A stretch of 64,000 nucleotides of DNA from Vreelandella massiliensis. Its GTDB lineage: Bacteria > Pseudomonadota > Gammaproteobacteria > Pseudomonadales > Halomonadaceae. Position 1 is the stretch's first letter; each line of letters starts with the position of its first letter. The stretch spans positions 1,316,946 to 1,380,945 of the forward strand of contig NZ_LT699745.1 of the NCBI RefSeq assembly GCF_900155385.1, in the 5' to 3' direction. Of this stretch, positions 1-11,949 are shown piece by piece. The notes below the pieces were generated by a model. It saw nothing but the letters and a program-made list of their open reading frames with translations. It made no database searches and was not told the DNA's origin. A program made the position numbers and the translations under genes.

Positions 1-72
1 GGCAGTGCTCGACAGCCAAATGATCGCGATCAAAAGGCTGGGTAGCAGGGGGCGTAACAGGCTGGAAGGCAT
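1..72 (-). CDS. N-terminus of an exported protein (partial, runs off the window)
   Basis: The reverse strand from 72 reads ATG and stays open for 24 codons to the window edge. The peptide begins MPSSLLRPLLPSLLIAIIWL and continues SSTA, which resembles a signal peptide: an Arg, then a hydrophobic core, then a small-residue Ser-Ser-Thr-Ala stretch suited to signal peptidase. An imperfect purine-rich stretch (GAG) lies upstream. It is divergent from nrdJ. The mature domain is outside the window, so no function can be given. Confidence 0.45.
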   Translation of the reverse strand, partial: MPSSLLRPLLPSLLIAIIWLSSTA

Positions 73-226
73 GCGAATCTCGTTGGCAAAGCGGTATCGC
101 GCCAGCCTATAACGGCTGCCGCGCGGAAAAAAGCTAACGCGCTGATTTTTCTATATCTGGTAGATTTTTTCTAAAAAGATAGCCTATATGGTGGCTGTCA
201 AGTCTATACTTCCCCCCTGTGCGCCG

Positions 227-232
227 TATAAT
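227..232 (+). promoter_or_regulatory. Probable -10 element of the nrdJ promoter
   Basis: A perfect TATAAT sits about 65 nt upstream of the nrdJa start in an otherwise gene-free stretch (73-297). No good -35 is visible at 17 nt; CTATAC at 204-209 is the nearest and is weak. I saw no cobalamin-riboswitch B12 box in this leader although the enzyme is B12-dependent. Assignment rests on the hexamer alone. Confidence 0.4.
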
Positions 233-297
233 GCGCGTCGATTTCCGCTCTGCTGTTTCACAGTCGCAACGTTCCCGTCGGGAAGGAGTTTAGCCCC

Positions 298-2409
298 ATG
301 AGCACTGCTGCCAACGCCGTCAAAACCTCCAACGATGTCCCGCTTCAAGCGCCATCGCGGGAAATTTGGGACGCCAAATATCGCCTGAAAGATCGCCATA
401 GCCAACCGGTCGACCAGGACGTGGGCGCCACCTTCGAGCGCGTCGCCCGGGCGTTGGCAGCGGTGGAAGGGGATAAAGCGGACGAGTGGCTGCCCAAGTT
501 TCGCTGGGCACTGGAGCACGGCGCCATCCCGGCGGGGCGGATTCTCTCCAACGCCGGCGCCGAGGCGTACAAGCCCGCCGTGAGCCTGATCAACTGCACC
601 GTGTCGCGCACCATTCGCGACTCCATGCGCGATATTCTCGACTCCGTGGTTGATGCCGGCATGACGCTGAAATCCGGTGCGGGCATCGGCTACGACTTCT
701 CGACGCTGCGCCATAAAGGGGCGTTCGTGTTTGGCGCGGGCGCCGGCACCAACGGCCCGCTGGCGTTCATGGATATCTACGACAAAATGTGCTTTACCGT
801 CGCCTCGGCGGGTGGGCGCCGCGGCGCGCAGATGGGCACCTTCGATGTCGGCCACCCCGATGTGCGCGAGTTTATCCAAGCCAAGCGCGAAGCCGGCCGC
901 CTGCGCCAGTTCAACTTGAGCCTTTTGATCACCGATGAGTTCATGGAGGCGGTGAAGCGCAACGCCGACTGGCCGCTGGCCTTCCCGCTGCATCCGGGCG
1001 AAAAAGAGGACGTGAAGCCGGAGGATTTGATCTACCGCGACTGGCCGGTGATCGAAGAGGGCTACACGGTCGATGACGAAGGCCGCGTGGCGTGCCGCAT
1101 CGTGGAGGTGATCAAAGCCCGCGAGCTGTGGGATACCATCATGTCCTCGACCTACGACTACGCCGAGCCGGGCTTTATCCTGATCGATCAGGTCAACCGC
1201 ATGAACAACAACTGGTTCTGCGAGGACATCCGCGCCACCAACCCCTGCGGCGAGCAGCCGCTGCCGCCGGAGGGCGCGTGCCTGCTCGGTTCGGTCAACC
1301 TGACCAAGTTCGTTATCGACCCGTTCGGCAAAAAGCCGCGCTTTGACTGGGAGCGCTACCGCAAGGTCGTGGCGATCTTCACCCGCATGCTGGATAACGT
1401 GGTCGAGATCGCCGGCCTGCCGCTGCCGCAGCAGCAGCGCGAAATCGAGAACAAGCGCCGCCACGGCATGGGCTTTCTGGGCCTGGGCTCGACGCTGACC
1501 ATGCTCAAAATCCCTTACGGTTCGAAAGCGTCGCTGGCCTTCACCGAGGAAGTGAGCCGCCACCTGGCGCTGGAAGGATGGAAGCAGGCGCTGGAACTCT
1601 CCAAGGAGAAGGGCATGGCACCGGTGCTGAGCGAGGAGCACACCATCACGCCGAAGATGATGCGCGAGCGCCCGCAGCTGAAAAAGGATGGCTACGAAAT
1701 CGGCGACAAGGTGCCGGGGCGTATTCTGCACGCCCGCTACAGCCAGTACATGGCCAAGGTCGCCGAGTACGAGCCGGAGCTGGTGGCCGCGCTTGCCGAG
1801 CACGGCGCGCGCTTTACCCACCACAGCTCGATCGCGCCCACTGGCACGATCTCGCTCTCCATGGGCAATAACGCCTCCAACGGCATCGAGCCCTCGTTCT
1901 CGCACCGCTACTTCCGCAACATCATTCAGTCGGGCAAGAAGACCAAAGAGCAAGTCGAGGTGGTCTCCTTTGAGCTCGCGGCGTATCGCCACTTTATCGC
2001 CGCTGACGCGGTCGAGAGCGATCTGCCGGATTATTTCATTACCGCCGATGCGGTCACGCCGGAGCAGCACGTGGCGGTTCAGGCCGCCGCGCAGCAGTGG
2101 GTCGACTCGGCGATCTCCAAAACCGTCAACGTGCCGACCGAGTTCCCGTTTGAGCAGTTCCAGGACCTCTACCTGCAGGCGTATGAAAGCCGCCTGAAAG
2201 GCTGCACCACCTTCCGCTTCAACCCGGAGGCCTTCCAGGGCGTGCTGGTGCGCGAGGACGATCTCAAAAACACCACCTACGTTTTTGAGCTGGAAAACGG
2301 CGAAACCGTCGAGCTTAACGGCGATGAAAAGGTGGTTTACGATGGCGAAGAGCACAACGCCGCCAACCTGTTTGATGCGTTAAAAGAGGGCACCTACGGC
2401 AAATGGTGA
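298..2409 (+). CDS. nrdJa: Adenosylcobalamin-dependent (class II) ribonucleotide reductase, catalytic part NrdJa
   Basis: This enzyme reduces ribonucleotides to deoxyribonucleotides using a B12-generated thiyl radical, so it needs neither a diferric subunit nor oxygen. The 703-aa protein shows the class II active-site segment NPCGEQPLPPEGACLLGSVN (near residue 318) and the phosphate-binding loop SSIAPTGTISLS (near residue 516). It lacks the C-terminal cysteine-rich tail, which is encoded by the next gene, as in Pseudomonas aeruginosa nrdJa-nrdJb. The start is preceded by AAGGAG nine bases upstream. It is likely co-transcribed with nrdJb. A long open frame on the opposite strand is a codon-bias shadow. 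Confidence 0.93.
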   Translation: MSTAANAVKTSNDVPLQAPSREIWDAKYRLKDRHSQPVDQDVGATFERVARALAAVEGDKADEWLPKFRWALEHGAIPAGRILSNAGAEAYKPAVSLINCTVSRTIRDSMRDILDSVVDAGMTLKSGAGIGYDFSTLRHKGAFVFGAGAGTNGPLAFMDIYDKMCFTVASAGGRRGAQMGTFDVGHPDVREFIQAKREAGRLRQFNLSLLITDEFMEAVKRNADWPLAFPLHPGEKEDVKPEDLIYRDWPVIEEGYTVDDEGRVACRIVEVIKARELWDTIMSSTYDYAEPGFILIDQVNRMNNNWFCEDIRATNPCGEQPLPPEGACLLGSVNLTKFVIDPFGKKPRFDWERYRKVVAIFTRMLDNVVEIAGLPLPQQQREIENKRRHGMGFLGLGSTLTMLKIPYGSKASLAFTEEVSRHLALEGWKQALELSKEKGMAPVLSEEHTITPKMMRERPQLKKDGYEIGDKVPGRILHARYSQYMAKVAEYEPELVAALAEHGARFTHHSSIAPTGTISLSMGNNASNGIEPSFSHRYFRNIIQSGKKTKEQVEVVSFELAAYRHFIAADAVESDLPDYFITADAVTPEQHVAVQAAAQQWVDSAISKTVNVPTEFPFEQFQDLYLQAYESRLKGCTTFRFNPEAFQGVLVREDDLKNTTYVFELENGETVELNGDEKVVYDGEEHNAANLFDALKEGTYGKW

Positions 2410-2485
2410 TGGCGAACGTCACCCGAACGCATTCCTTTTTTTGCCGCAGTGCAAGACGCCAGTGAACAAGGCAGTGGAGAAGACA

Positions 2486-3289
2486 ATGGCTGTTGAAATT
2501 ACCTCGAAGATCGTCGGTTACCGCATCAAGCAGGATGAGCCCGCCCCAGTGGAACCGACGTTACCGGACGAAAACCCGCTCACGGTGCGCATCCCGTCGC
2601 GCCCGGAGGGCACGCTCGAAGCCGTCTCGGAGAAGATCTCCTACGTCGGCGCGGAAGGACGCAAGAAGGTCTACCTGCTGGTCTCCTTCATGCCCGTTGA
2701 GGGCGTGGTGGGCGGCAAGCGCGTGGTGATCGAGCGCCCGGTGGAGTTTTTCTTCCCCTCCGGCCAGCTCTCAAGCGAACACCAGTGGATCACCGCCACC
2801 ATGCGCAGCCTATCGCTGGCCGCGCGCGGCGGCTATGTGACCCAAGCGGTGGCCGATCTGCGCAAGGTGGCGTGGGACAAGGGGCTGGTGCGCTGCGGCT
2901 GGAACCGCTGGGGCAAGCCGATGTTCCACGACTCGGAAGTGGCGGCGATCGCTTGGTCGATCCAGCAGATTCTCTACCGCCGCGGGTTCCTCGATCAGGA
3001 CGGCAACCAAGTGCCGGTGGAGTCGCTGGTGGAGCGCTACCAGCACCGCATGCAGCACGGCCACGCCTGGCAGCCGCCCGCCGAGGAAGAAGAGAGCGTG
3101 GAAAGCGGCGCGGTCGAGCCGATCGGCGGCCCGGCGCAGGCTGAAAGTGAAAGCGACGCAAAAAAGGCGGAAGCCGAAGGCGCCGGCCCCACGGTGGTGG
3201 GCCACTGCCCCGAGTGTCGCGGTGAACTGATCATGATGGACGGCTGCCCCACCTGCTACGCCGGCTGTGGCTGGTCCAAATGCGGCTAA
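2486..3289 (+). CDS. nrdJb: Class II ribonucleotide reductase, second component NrdJb
   Basis: This 267-aa protein carries the C-terminal part of a split vitamin-B12-dependent reductase. Its last 30 residues contain the paired cysteine motifs CPECRGEL and GCPTCYAGCGWSKCG, which in this family act as the swinging dithiol and zinc-binding region that re-reduces the active site. The start is set at ATG 2486 (MAVEITSK) because GGAGA lies just upstream; an in-frame ATG at 2441 has no ribosome site. It follows nrdJa by 76 nt on the same strand. A Glu/Ala-rich linker (about residues 195-235) separates the core from the Cys tail. Confidence 0.88.
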   Translation: MAVEITSKIVGYRIKQDEPAPVEPTLPDENPLTVRIPSRPEGTLEAVSEKISYVGAEGRKKVYLLVSFMPVEGVVGGKRVVIERPVEFFFPSGQLSSEHQWITATMRSLSLAARGGYVTQAVADLRKVAWDKGLVRCGWNRWGKPMFHDSEVAAIAWSIQQILYRRGFLDQDGNQVPVESLVERYQHRMQHGHAWQPPAEEEESVESGAVEPIGGPAQAESESDAKKAEAEGAGPTVVGHCPECRGELIMMDGCPTCYAGCGWSKCG

Positions 3290-3323
3290 GGAGCTTGTGG
3301 GGGTTTACCTACAGGGTTGACGG

Positions 3324-4076
3324 CTAGGATTCGGGAGGCGCGTCTTCAAACAGCGGGCGCAGGTTGGTGTTGAGGTAGAGGTCATTAAAGCTCGCCTCCT
3401 CGGCCAGCGCCTTTATGTCAGGGACGTTGATGGTGTGGTGATTGCGGTAGATAAGCCCATCCTCGCTCATTGCCGAGAGGGTGCGGCTAACGTGCACCGG
3501 CGTCAAACCGAGCAGGTCACCCAGCTGCTGCTGCGACAGCGGCAGGCGAAAGCTCGGCCCGCCCTCGGGCATGGTCTGGCGCAGCCGGATATACATTTCG
3601 TGAAGAAAATGCGCCAGGCGCTGGCGAGCGCTGTGCCGGGCCAGGGTGACCAGGCGCTCGCACAGCAGCGCCTGCTGGCGGTTGGAGATGGCGAACGTCA
3701 CCGTGGTCAGGGTCAGGGAGTCGCGAAAAAGCTCCAGCAAGCGGCGGTGGGGGAAGTAGCAGACGGTGCCATCCTCGATCATCGTCACCCCCTCCAGGTG
3801 CTCGTTGAAAGCGAATTCGCGCAGGCCGATGATGTCGCCGGGGAGAAATATCTCCATGATCTGTCGGCTACCGCAATCGAGGTTGCGATACGAATACGCC
3901 CAGCCGGCGCTCAGAGTGCAGAATTCGCTGGCGGCCTTGCCCTCCTGCCACAGGGTCGTGCCGGCGCTCACTGCGGTAGGTGCCTTCTCTAAACTAGCCA
4001 GAATCTCCTTCTCTTTGGGGCTCAAACGGCGGTAGTGTTCGAAGTGACGGATAATGCAGCTTTCTTCGGGCGCCAT
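3324..4076 (-). CDS. Crp/Fnr-family transcriptional regulator
   Basis: The 250-aa product has an N-terminal cyclic-nucleotide-binding-like beta-roll (about residues 20-135, with PGDIIGLREF) and a C-terminal winged helix (LSQQQLGDLLGLTPVHVSRT, about residues 180-199), the standard Crp/Fnr layout. It lacks the N-terminal four-cysteine Fe-S cluster of true FNR: only one Cys is near the N-terminus. It is therefore not an oxygen-sensing FNR of the classical type, and the effector is unknown. It lies convergent with nrdJab and downstream of uvrA on the same strand, separated by 89 nt. The upstream gap includes a hairpin that may end the uvrA transcript. Confidence 0.87.
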   Translation of the reverse strand: MAPEESCIIRHFEHYRRLSPKEKEILASLEKAPTAVSAGTTLWQEGKAASEFCTLSAGWAYSYRNLDCGSRQIMEIFLPGDIIGLREFAFNEHLEGVTMIEDGTVCYFPHRRLLELFRDSLTLTTVTFAISNRQQALLCERLVTLARHSARQRLAHFLHEMYIRLRQTMPEGGPSFRLPLSQQQLGDLLGLTPVHVSRTLSAMSEDGLIYRNHHTINVPDIKALAEEASFNDLYLNTNLRPLFEDAPPES

Positions 4077-4119
4077 TGGCGGTATGCTCTCTACGGTAAG
4101 TTGGAGTTAAAGCATAGCT

Positions 4120-4151
4120 TACGGCGGCGACATGGCAATGCCGCCGCCGTA
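4120..4151 (-). terminator. Hairpin downstream of uvrA
   Basis: A 9-bp perfect inverted repeat (TACGGCGGC / GCCGCCGTA, loop 14 nt) begins 15 nt after the uvrA stop. On the minus strand it is followed by a mixed sequence with only a short T run, so it is a weak intrinsic terminator at best. Confidence 0.4.
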
Positions 4152-4165
4152 AACCCGAGGGTTAG

Positions 4166-7012
<2,847 letters not shown>

Positions 7013-7307
7013 CACTACCCTCCATCAACACCTCGCGTCGCGCGGCAAAAGGGTAATGATACGTTTCTTATACCCTGTTCGGCAAAGCGGAGGAGATTTG
7101 ATACAGGCGGGCCAATCTTTCCGCCGGCTGTTTTCAACTGTCGTTTCCACCACCGAGGGCAACGCGCTAGAATGGCGGGCTATCTTCGGCGTGGGGCGTT
7201 GATCGCTGGCGGGAGCACTCCCCCTGAGACCTATCCCGTTCGGTTTCACGCCGCGTTATCAATGGCCGGTATCGCGCCCTTTTCATCGTATTTACCACAA
7301 GGATGCT

Positions 7308-8687
7308 ATGCGTAAGGTTTCCGCACTGCTATTGGCCTCCGAGCGCCGTGCGATTAGCGGTCTCGCCGGGCTCTATGCCTCGCGTATGCTCGGGCTTTTC
7401 ATGGTATTGCCGGTACTCACCCTCTACGCGGACGCCTTGGCCGGCGCCACGCCGCTGCTGATTGGCGTGGCGCTGGGGATTTACGGCTTGACTCAGGCGT
7501 GCTTGCAGATTCCGTTCGGCCTGCTCTCCGACCGCTTCGGGCGCAAGCGCCTCATTGCCATAGGGCTTCTGCTGTTTGCCGCCGGCAGCGTGGTAGCGGC
7601 GCTGGCGGATTCGATCGCCGGGGTGATCATGGGGCGCGCCCTGCAGGGCAGCGGGGCGGTTGCGGCGGCGATTATGGCGCTGCTGGCGGATCAGACCCGC
7701 GAACAGGTGCGCACCGCCGCGATGGCGACAATCGGCCTCTCGATTGGCCTCTCGTTCGCGCTGGCGATGGTGCTGGGGCCGTGGCTTGCAGCGTGGGTCG
7801 GGCTTGCCGGGGTGTTTTGGTTCACCGCGGCGCTGACGCTGATCGGGCTTTTAGTGCTGTGGCGCTGGATACCGCCGGCGCCGCGGCGATTGAAGCACCG
7901 CGACGTGGGCATGGACCGTCGCCAGTTGCGCCATGTGATCACGCGGCCCGATCTGTGGCGGCTGGATCTGTCGATTTTTACCCTGCATTTGCTGTTAATG
8001 GCGATTTTTGTCGCCGTGCCCTTTCGCTTGGTCGAGGCCGGTATCCGCGTCGAGCATCACGGCCTTGCCTACTTGGGGGTTATGGGCGCAGCCTTTGTGC
8101 TGATGATCCCCATGGTCATCATCGCCGAGAAAAAACAGCGCATGAAGCTCATGTGCCTATTGGCGATTGGCGCGATGGTGCTGAGTTTGGCAAGCCTAGG
8201 GCTGCCGCTCTCTCAGGGCGCTGGGCTGTTTTTCTGGCTGCTGCTGTTTTTCACCGGCTTTAACTTGCTAGAAGCCACGCTGCCTTCCATGCTCAGTAAA
8301 CTCGCCCCCGCCGGTGCCAAGGGCACGGCGATGGGGGTCTACTCCACCGGGCAGTTTCTCGGCGCCTTCTTGGGCGGCACCCTGGGCGGGTGGCTGGCGC
8401 ACACCTGGGGGCTTTCGGCGGTGTTTCTCGGCGCGGCGACGCTTGCGCTTTTATGGTGGATCGCCATGCTGTCGATGCCCTCGCCGCCGCCGCTGTCCAG
8501 CGAAGTGGTGGCCCTGAGCGAGGAGCAGACGGATACGATGGACGTTTTGCTGGAGCGCTTGGCGGATGTCGCCGGCGTGGAAGATGTGATGGTGGTACCC
8601 GAGGAGCGCCTGGCCTACCTCAAGGTCAACCGACAACAGCTTGACCAAGACGCGTTATCCCGGCTTTTATCACCCCCTAAGCGCTAG
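7308..8687 (+). CDS. MFS transporter of the YajR type
   Basis: The 459-aa product has twelve hydrophobic segments and the conserved loop 2-3 motif GLLSDRFGRKR (about residues 68-78), typical of the drug:H+ antiporter branch of the major facilitator superfamily. After the last membrane segment there is a soluble tail of about 65 residues (ERLADVAGVEDVMVVPEERL), resembling the ferredoxin-like YAM domain of E. coli YajR. The substrate is unknown. The start has AAGGA seven bases upstream. It lies between uvrA and ssb, an order also found in Pseudomonas. Confidence 0.88.
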   Translation: MRKVSALLLASERRAISGLAGLYASRMLGLFMVLPVLTLYADALAGATPLLIGVALGIYGLTQACLQIPFGLLSDRFGRKRLIAIGLLLFAAGSVVAALADSIAGVIMGRALQGSGAVAAAIMALLADQTREQVRTAAMATIGLSIGLSFALAMVLGPWLAAWVGLAGVFWFTAALTLIGLLVLWRWIPPAPRRLKHRDVGMDRRQLRHVITRPDLWRLDLSIFTLHLLLMAIFVAVPFRLVEAGIRVEHHGLAYLGVMGAAFVLMIPMVIIAEKKQRMKLMCLLAIGAMVLSLASLGLPLSQGAGLFFWLLLFFTGFNLLEATLPSMLSKLAPAGAKGTAMGVYSTGQFLGAFLGGTLGGWLAHTWGLSAVFLGAATLALLWWIAMLSMPSPPPLSSEVVALSEEQTDTMDVLLERLADVAGVEDVMVVPEERLAYLKVNRQQLDQDALSRLLSPPKR

Positions 8688-8758
8688 GAAAAGATTAAGT
8701 CACCTGCACGATGTAAGCCGTCTTTTCGGCCCCGTTTTGCAGAACGATTTTGTAAACA

Positions 8759-8815
8759 CAGAATTCAAAGACAGAACTTAAGACCCAAACTTAAGATCAG
8801 AGCTTAAAGACAGAT
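8759..8815 (+). repeat. Four-copy 13-bp tandem repeat in the ssb leader
   Basis: Units start at 8759, 8772, 8785 and 8798: CAGAATTCAAAGA, CAGAACTTAAGAC, CCAAACTTAAGAT, CAGAGCTTAAAGA. A partial fifth copy (CAGAT) runs into the ssb ribosome-binding site AAGGAG at 8816-8821. The period is exactly 13 bp. It fills the space between the MFS stop and ssb and contains no gene. Confidence 0.75.
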
Positions 8816-8829
8816 AAGGAGCAGCTTTT

Positions 8830-9426
<597 letters not shown>

Positions 9427-9440
9427 GCCGGCCGAAACGC

Positions 9441-9467
9441 AAAAGCCCCGAATGTTCGGGGCTTTTT
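9441..9467 (+). terminator. Bidirectional intrinsic terminator after ssb
   Basis: A perfect stem AAAAGCCCCGAA / TTCGGGGCTTTT with a two-base apex is followed by T on the plus strand and T-rich sequence on the minus strand. It lies 14 nt past the ssb stop and also serves the convergent gene ending at 9500. Confidence 0.92.
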
Positions 9468-9499
9468 GCTTCGTTGGGGTTGGGCCTTTCGGCTTCCTC

Positions 9500-10033
9500 T
9501 CATTCGGCGCTGACGTCTTTGAGAGGCCTTGCGTTCTCTTGCACTTCTTCCAGAATGCGGCAGGCATTCTCTTTCTGTTCGACAATCTCTTCGAACAGCG
9601 GCCGCAGTTCCGGGGCACTGCAGACAGCCAACAACTGCGTGTAAAACTGGCGAGAATGCTCGCCGGCCGCCAGAGCGTTCTTCAAAGCCTCGCATGCCAT
9701 GAGGCGGTCGATGACGAAAAAGTGCTGGCGTCGCATATCGGTGGGCATGGTGCCCGGGTGGTGGGAGAGGACGAGCGGCTCGCTCATTTGAAGTCCCTTG
9801 GCCTTCTCCTTGAGACGCGCCAAGCGCTGCTCGCAATCCATCCCCAACGCCGCCATTAGCTGGCTGATCGGTACACTGCTGGGCAGGAAGCTGAGTTCAA
9901 AGCCGCGGAAGCGGTGCCTCTCTTGGGTTTCGTGCTCCACACCCAAAAACAGCTGCTCTTCCGGCAGGCAGACGCGAGACAATGTATCTTGAGCTAATGT
10001 ATCGGTTGTTGTTCTTGCTGTGGCTTCATTCAC
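9500..10033 (-). CDS. Hypothetical protein, predicted largely helical
   Basis: I do not recognise this 177-aa protein. The start is placed at GTG 10033 because GGGGGAGAA precedes it by four bases; an upstream in-frame ATG at 10078 has no such site. The C-terminal half reads as long amphipathic helices rich in Glu, Leu and Ala (from HHPGTMPTDMRRQHFFVIDR onward), loosely reminiscent of ferritin-like or heme-oxygenase-like bundles, but no metal-ligand pattern is clear. No signal peptide or membrane segment is seen. It is convergent with ssb and stands alone on its strand. Confidence 0.7.
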   Translation of the reverse strand: MNEATARTTTDTLAQDTLSRVCLPEEQLFLGVEHETQERHRFRGFELSFLPSSVPISQLMAALGMDCEQRLARLKEKAKGLQMSEPLVLSHHPGTMPTDMRRQHFFVIDRLMACEALKNALAAGEHSRQFYTQLLAVCSAPELRPLFEEIVEQKENACRILEEVQENARPLKDVSAE

Positions 10034-10247
10034 GTGATTCTCCCCCGAGAAATCGAATGTCGGACTTGCCCTATTCACGCTAGGAGAGAATCGTTAAATG
10101 CACCCATAACTTGGGTTATCGGGCGTCACGGTTTGGCGGTGAATTTGCTTTGGATCAATCTGGCAGGACTCGCGGTGGCGAAGAGTGTTGGACGCGCCTG
10201 GGTTAAGCGTGGAAAATAGCCGCTCTCAAGCCTGTCAAGGAGATAGT

Positions 10248-11138
10248 GTGAAGCTGCTGATTGTAGATGCGGGGCACTGCTTGAGCCTGGCACTAGCGCG
10301 GGAGGCGGGGCGCCGCTCGGATACGGAGTTGGTGATCGAGCAGGATACGTCTCTCACGCCTGAACGCTTGCGGGAGGTGGCGCCGGATGCGGTGATCATC
10401 CCGCCGCTGGCGCACCCGCTTACCCTGGCCCCGGCGGCGGTCACCGCCCACGCGGACGCGGTGGATAGGTGCCTTGATGCGTGTCGCTCTCAAGGGGTGG
10501 CCATGGTGTGGTGCGTCTCGGATCAGCTTTACGAAGACGGGTTTGACGTGCCGATTGACGAGCACGTGGTGCCGGCACCGCGCGATGAAAGCCTTCGCCG
10601 CTTGGTTAACACCGGCAACCGGATTCGGGCCGAGCACCCGCGCCATTTGATTGTGCGCTTGGGGCCGCTGTTTGCGCTCGAGGGCAGCCACGCCTGGGTT
10701 AATGAAATCATCGATAGCCTGGTGGTGGGCGATAACGTGCGGGCGGCGGAAGATGTGGTTTTCTGCCCCACTTCGGCGGATGCGGTTGCCCTTGCGCTGG
10801 TGGGCATGCTGCAGCAGCTATGCTGCGGGGCCAACGCCTGGGGCGCGTACCACCTGGCGGGCACCGAGCCGGTCAGTGCTTTTACCTTTACCTCAATGGT
10901 GCGCACCCAGCTGGCGACCCACTTAGAGGGGCGCGGAGAAAATATTCCTTTGGGCGAGGTGAAGGCGCTGAACCATCACCATGATGCCAAGCTGCGCCGA
11001 GTATTGAACTGCCGCCGCGTGCTGGATGTGTTCGGGGTGCATCAAAAACCGTGGCGCTTGGAAGTGGGCAGATTATTGGATGCGTGGTGCCTAAGCCGTG
11101 ACGCGCAAAAAGCGGATAGCGCGGAGGGCGCGTCTTGA
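10248..11138 (+). CDS. NAD(P)-binding Rossmann protein, sugar-nucleotide epimerase/reductase-like (RmlD-type)
   Basis: The 296-aa protein has the outline of the short-chain sugar-nucleotide reductase group: a start in a beta strand (VKLLIVDAGHCLSLALA), a mid segment VWCVSDQLYEDG in the place of the usual S/T-x-YVY region, and RNTGNRIRAEH-type and RLGPLF segments as in RmlD. The Gly-rich nucleotide loop is degenerate, so activity is uncertain. The start is GTG 10248, with AAGGAG five bases upstream. The stop overlaps the TTG start of the acyltransferase (TTGA), so the two genes are translationally coupled. Confidence 0.7.
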   Translation: MKLLIVDAGHCLSLALAREAGRRSDTELVIEQDTSLTPERLREVAPDAVIIPPLAHPLTLAPAAVTAHADAVDRCLDACRSQGVAMVWCVSDQLYEDGFDVPIDEHVVPAPRDESLRRLVNTGNRIRAEHPRHLIVRLGPLFALEGSHAWVNEIIDSLVVGDNVRAAEDVVFCPTSADAVALALVGMLQQLCCGANAWGAYHLAGTEPVSAFTFTSMVRTQLATHLEGRGENIPLGEVKALNHHHDAKLRRVLNCRRVLDVFGVHQKPWRLEVGRLLDAWCLSRDAQKADSAEGAS

Positions 11139-11863
11139 TCAACATCCTGCGTAGCGCTGTTTTTTACCTGGGATATTTCACCGTCATGCTGCTGTGCGGG
11201 GTGCTGTTTCTGCCCATCTCGCCGTTTCTGCCGCTCTCCGCCCGCTACCGGCTGCTTAACCTTTACAACTACTTTATCGTGGTGTGGTTTCGCTGGGCGT
11301 GCGGCGTGCGCTACGAGATCGAAGGCCGTGAAAACTTGCCGAGCGGCCCCTGCGTGATTCAGGCCAACCACCAGTGCGAGTGGGAAACCGTCTTTCTCCA
11401 GGTGATGAAACCCCCGGTCTGTACGGTGCTCAAAAAAGAGCTGTTGAAAATCCCTATTTTTGGCTGGGCGCTGCGCTTATTGCATCCTATCGCCTTGGAT
11501 CGTTCCAAACCCGCGCGGGCAATGAAGCAAGTGCTGACGCAGGGCGAGGCGCGTTTGAGAAGCGGGCTCTCGGTGCTGATCTTCCCGGAAGGCACCCGCG
11601 TCGACCCGGGGGTGCGCAAGCGCTACAACAAAAGCGGCAGCGTGATTGCTTGCCGAGCCGGGGTGCCGGTGCTGCCGGTGGCGCACAATGCCGGCGAGCG
11701 CTGGCCGGGGCGCGACTGGGTGAAACGCCCCGGGGTGCTGCGGGTACGCATCGGCGCGCCGATCGACACGACCGATAAAACCCCGGATGGGGTGATGCAA
11801 GAAGTGGAGGCCTGGGTGGAAGGGCAGCTTAAGGAGATTTCCGAGGTGCCGCGCCCGGAGTAA
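11135..11863 (+). CDS. plsC: 1-acyl-sn-glycerol-3-phosphate acyltransferase (PlsC family)
   Basis: This membrane enzyme transfers an acyl chain to lysophosphatidate in phospholipid synthesis. The 242-aa product starts with a hydrophobic anchor (residues 5-35) and has the catalytic NHQCEWET block, an H-x4-E form of the H-x4-D motif common in related proteobacterial proteins, plus FPEGTRV (about residue 150). The start codon is TTG 11135, with GGAGG seven bases upstream, overlapping the previous stop. A paralogue elsewhere in the genome could be the housekeeping PlsC. Confidence 0.88.
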   Translation: MINILRSAVFYLGYFTVMLLCGVLFLPISPFLPLSARYRLLNLYNYFIVVWFRWACGVRYEIEGRENLPSGPCVIQANHQCEWETVFLQVMKPPVCTVLKKELLKIPIFGWALRLLHPIALDRSKPARAMKQVLTQGEARLRSGLSVLIFPEGTRVDPGVRKRYNKSGSVIACRAGVPVLPVAHNAGERWPGRDWVKRPGVLRVRIGAPIDTTDKTPDGVMQEVEAWVEGQLKEISEVPRPE

Positions 11864-11895
11864 ACTATTTTTATTACGTTCCAATGGCCCATTAA

Positions 11896-11929
11896 AAACG
11901 GCGCCGCTGCGTGAGCAGCGGCGCCGTTT
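11896..11929 (+). terminator. Bidirectional terminator between plsC and fabB
   Basis: A 15-bp perfect stem AAACGGCGCCGCTGC / GCAGCGGCGCCGTTT with loop GTGA lies between two convergent genes. Both flanks are A or T rich. Confidence 0.88.
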
Positions 11930-11949
11930 GGTTTCAAGCGCTGTGGAGG

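Noticed and set aside
73..297. Cobalamin riboswitch before nrdJ
   Set aside because: The B12 box and surrounding core are absent.
184..2355. 723-aa open frame antisense to nrdJa
   Set aside because: It lies wholly opposite a well-identified gene; the frame is open because of GC-rich codon bias and has no family features.
3324..4076. Assigning the Crp/Fnr gene as the oxygen sensor FNR/Anr
   Set aside because: The N-terminal four-Cys cluster needed for oxygen sensing is missing.
7013..7307. LexA/SOS box between uvrA and the MFS gene
   Set aside because: No CTGT-N8-ACAG palindrome is convincing in this stretch.
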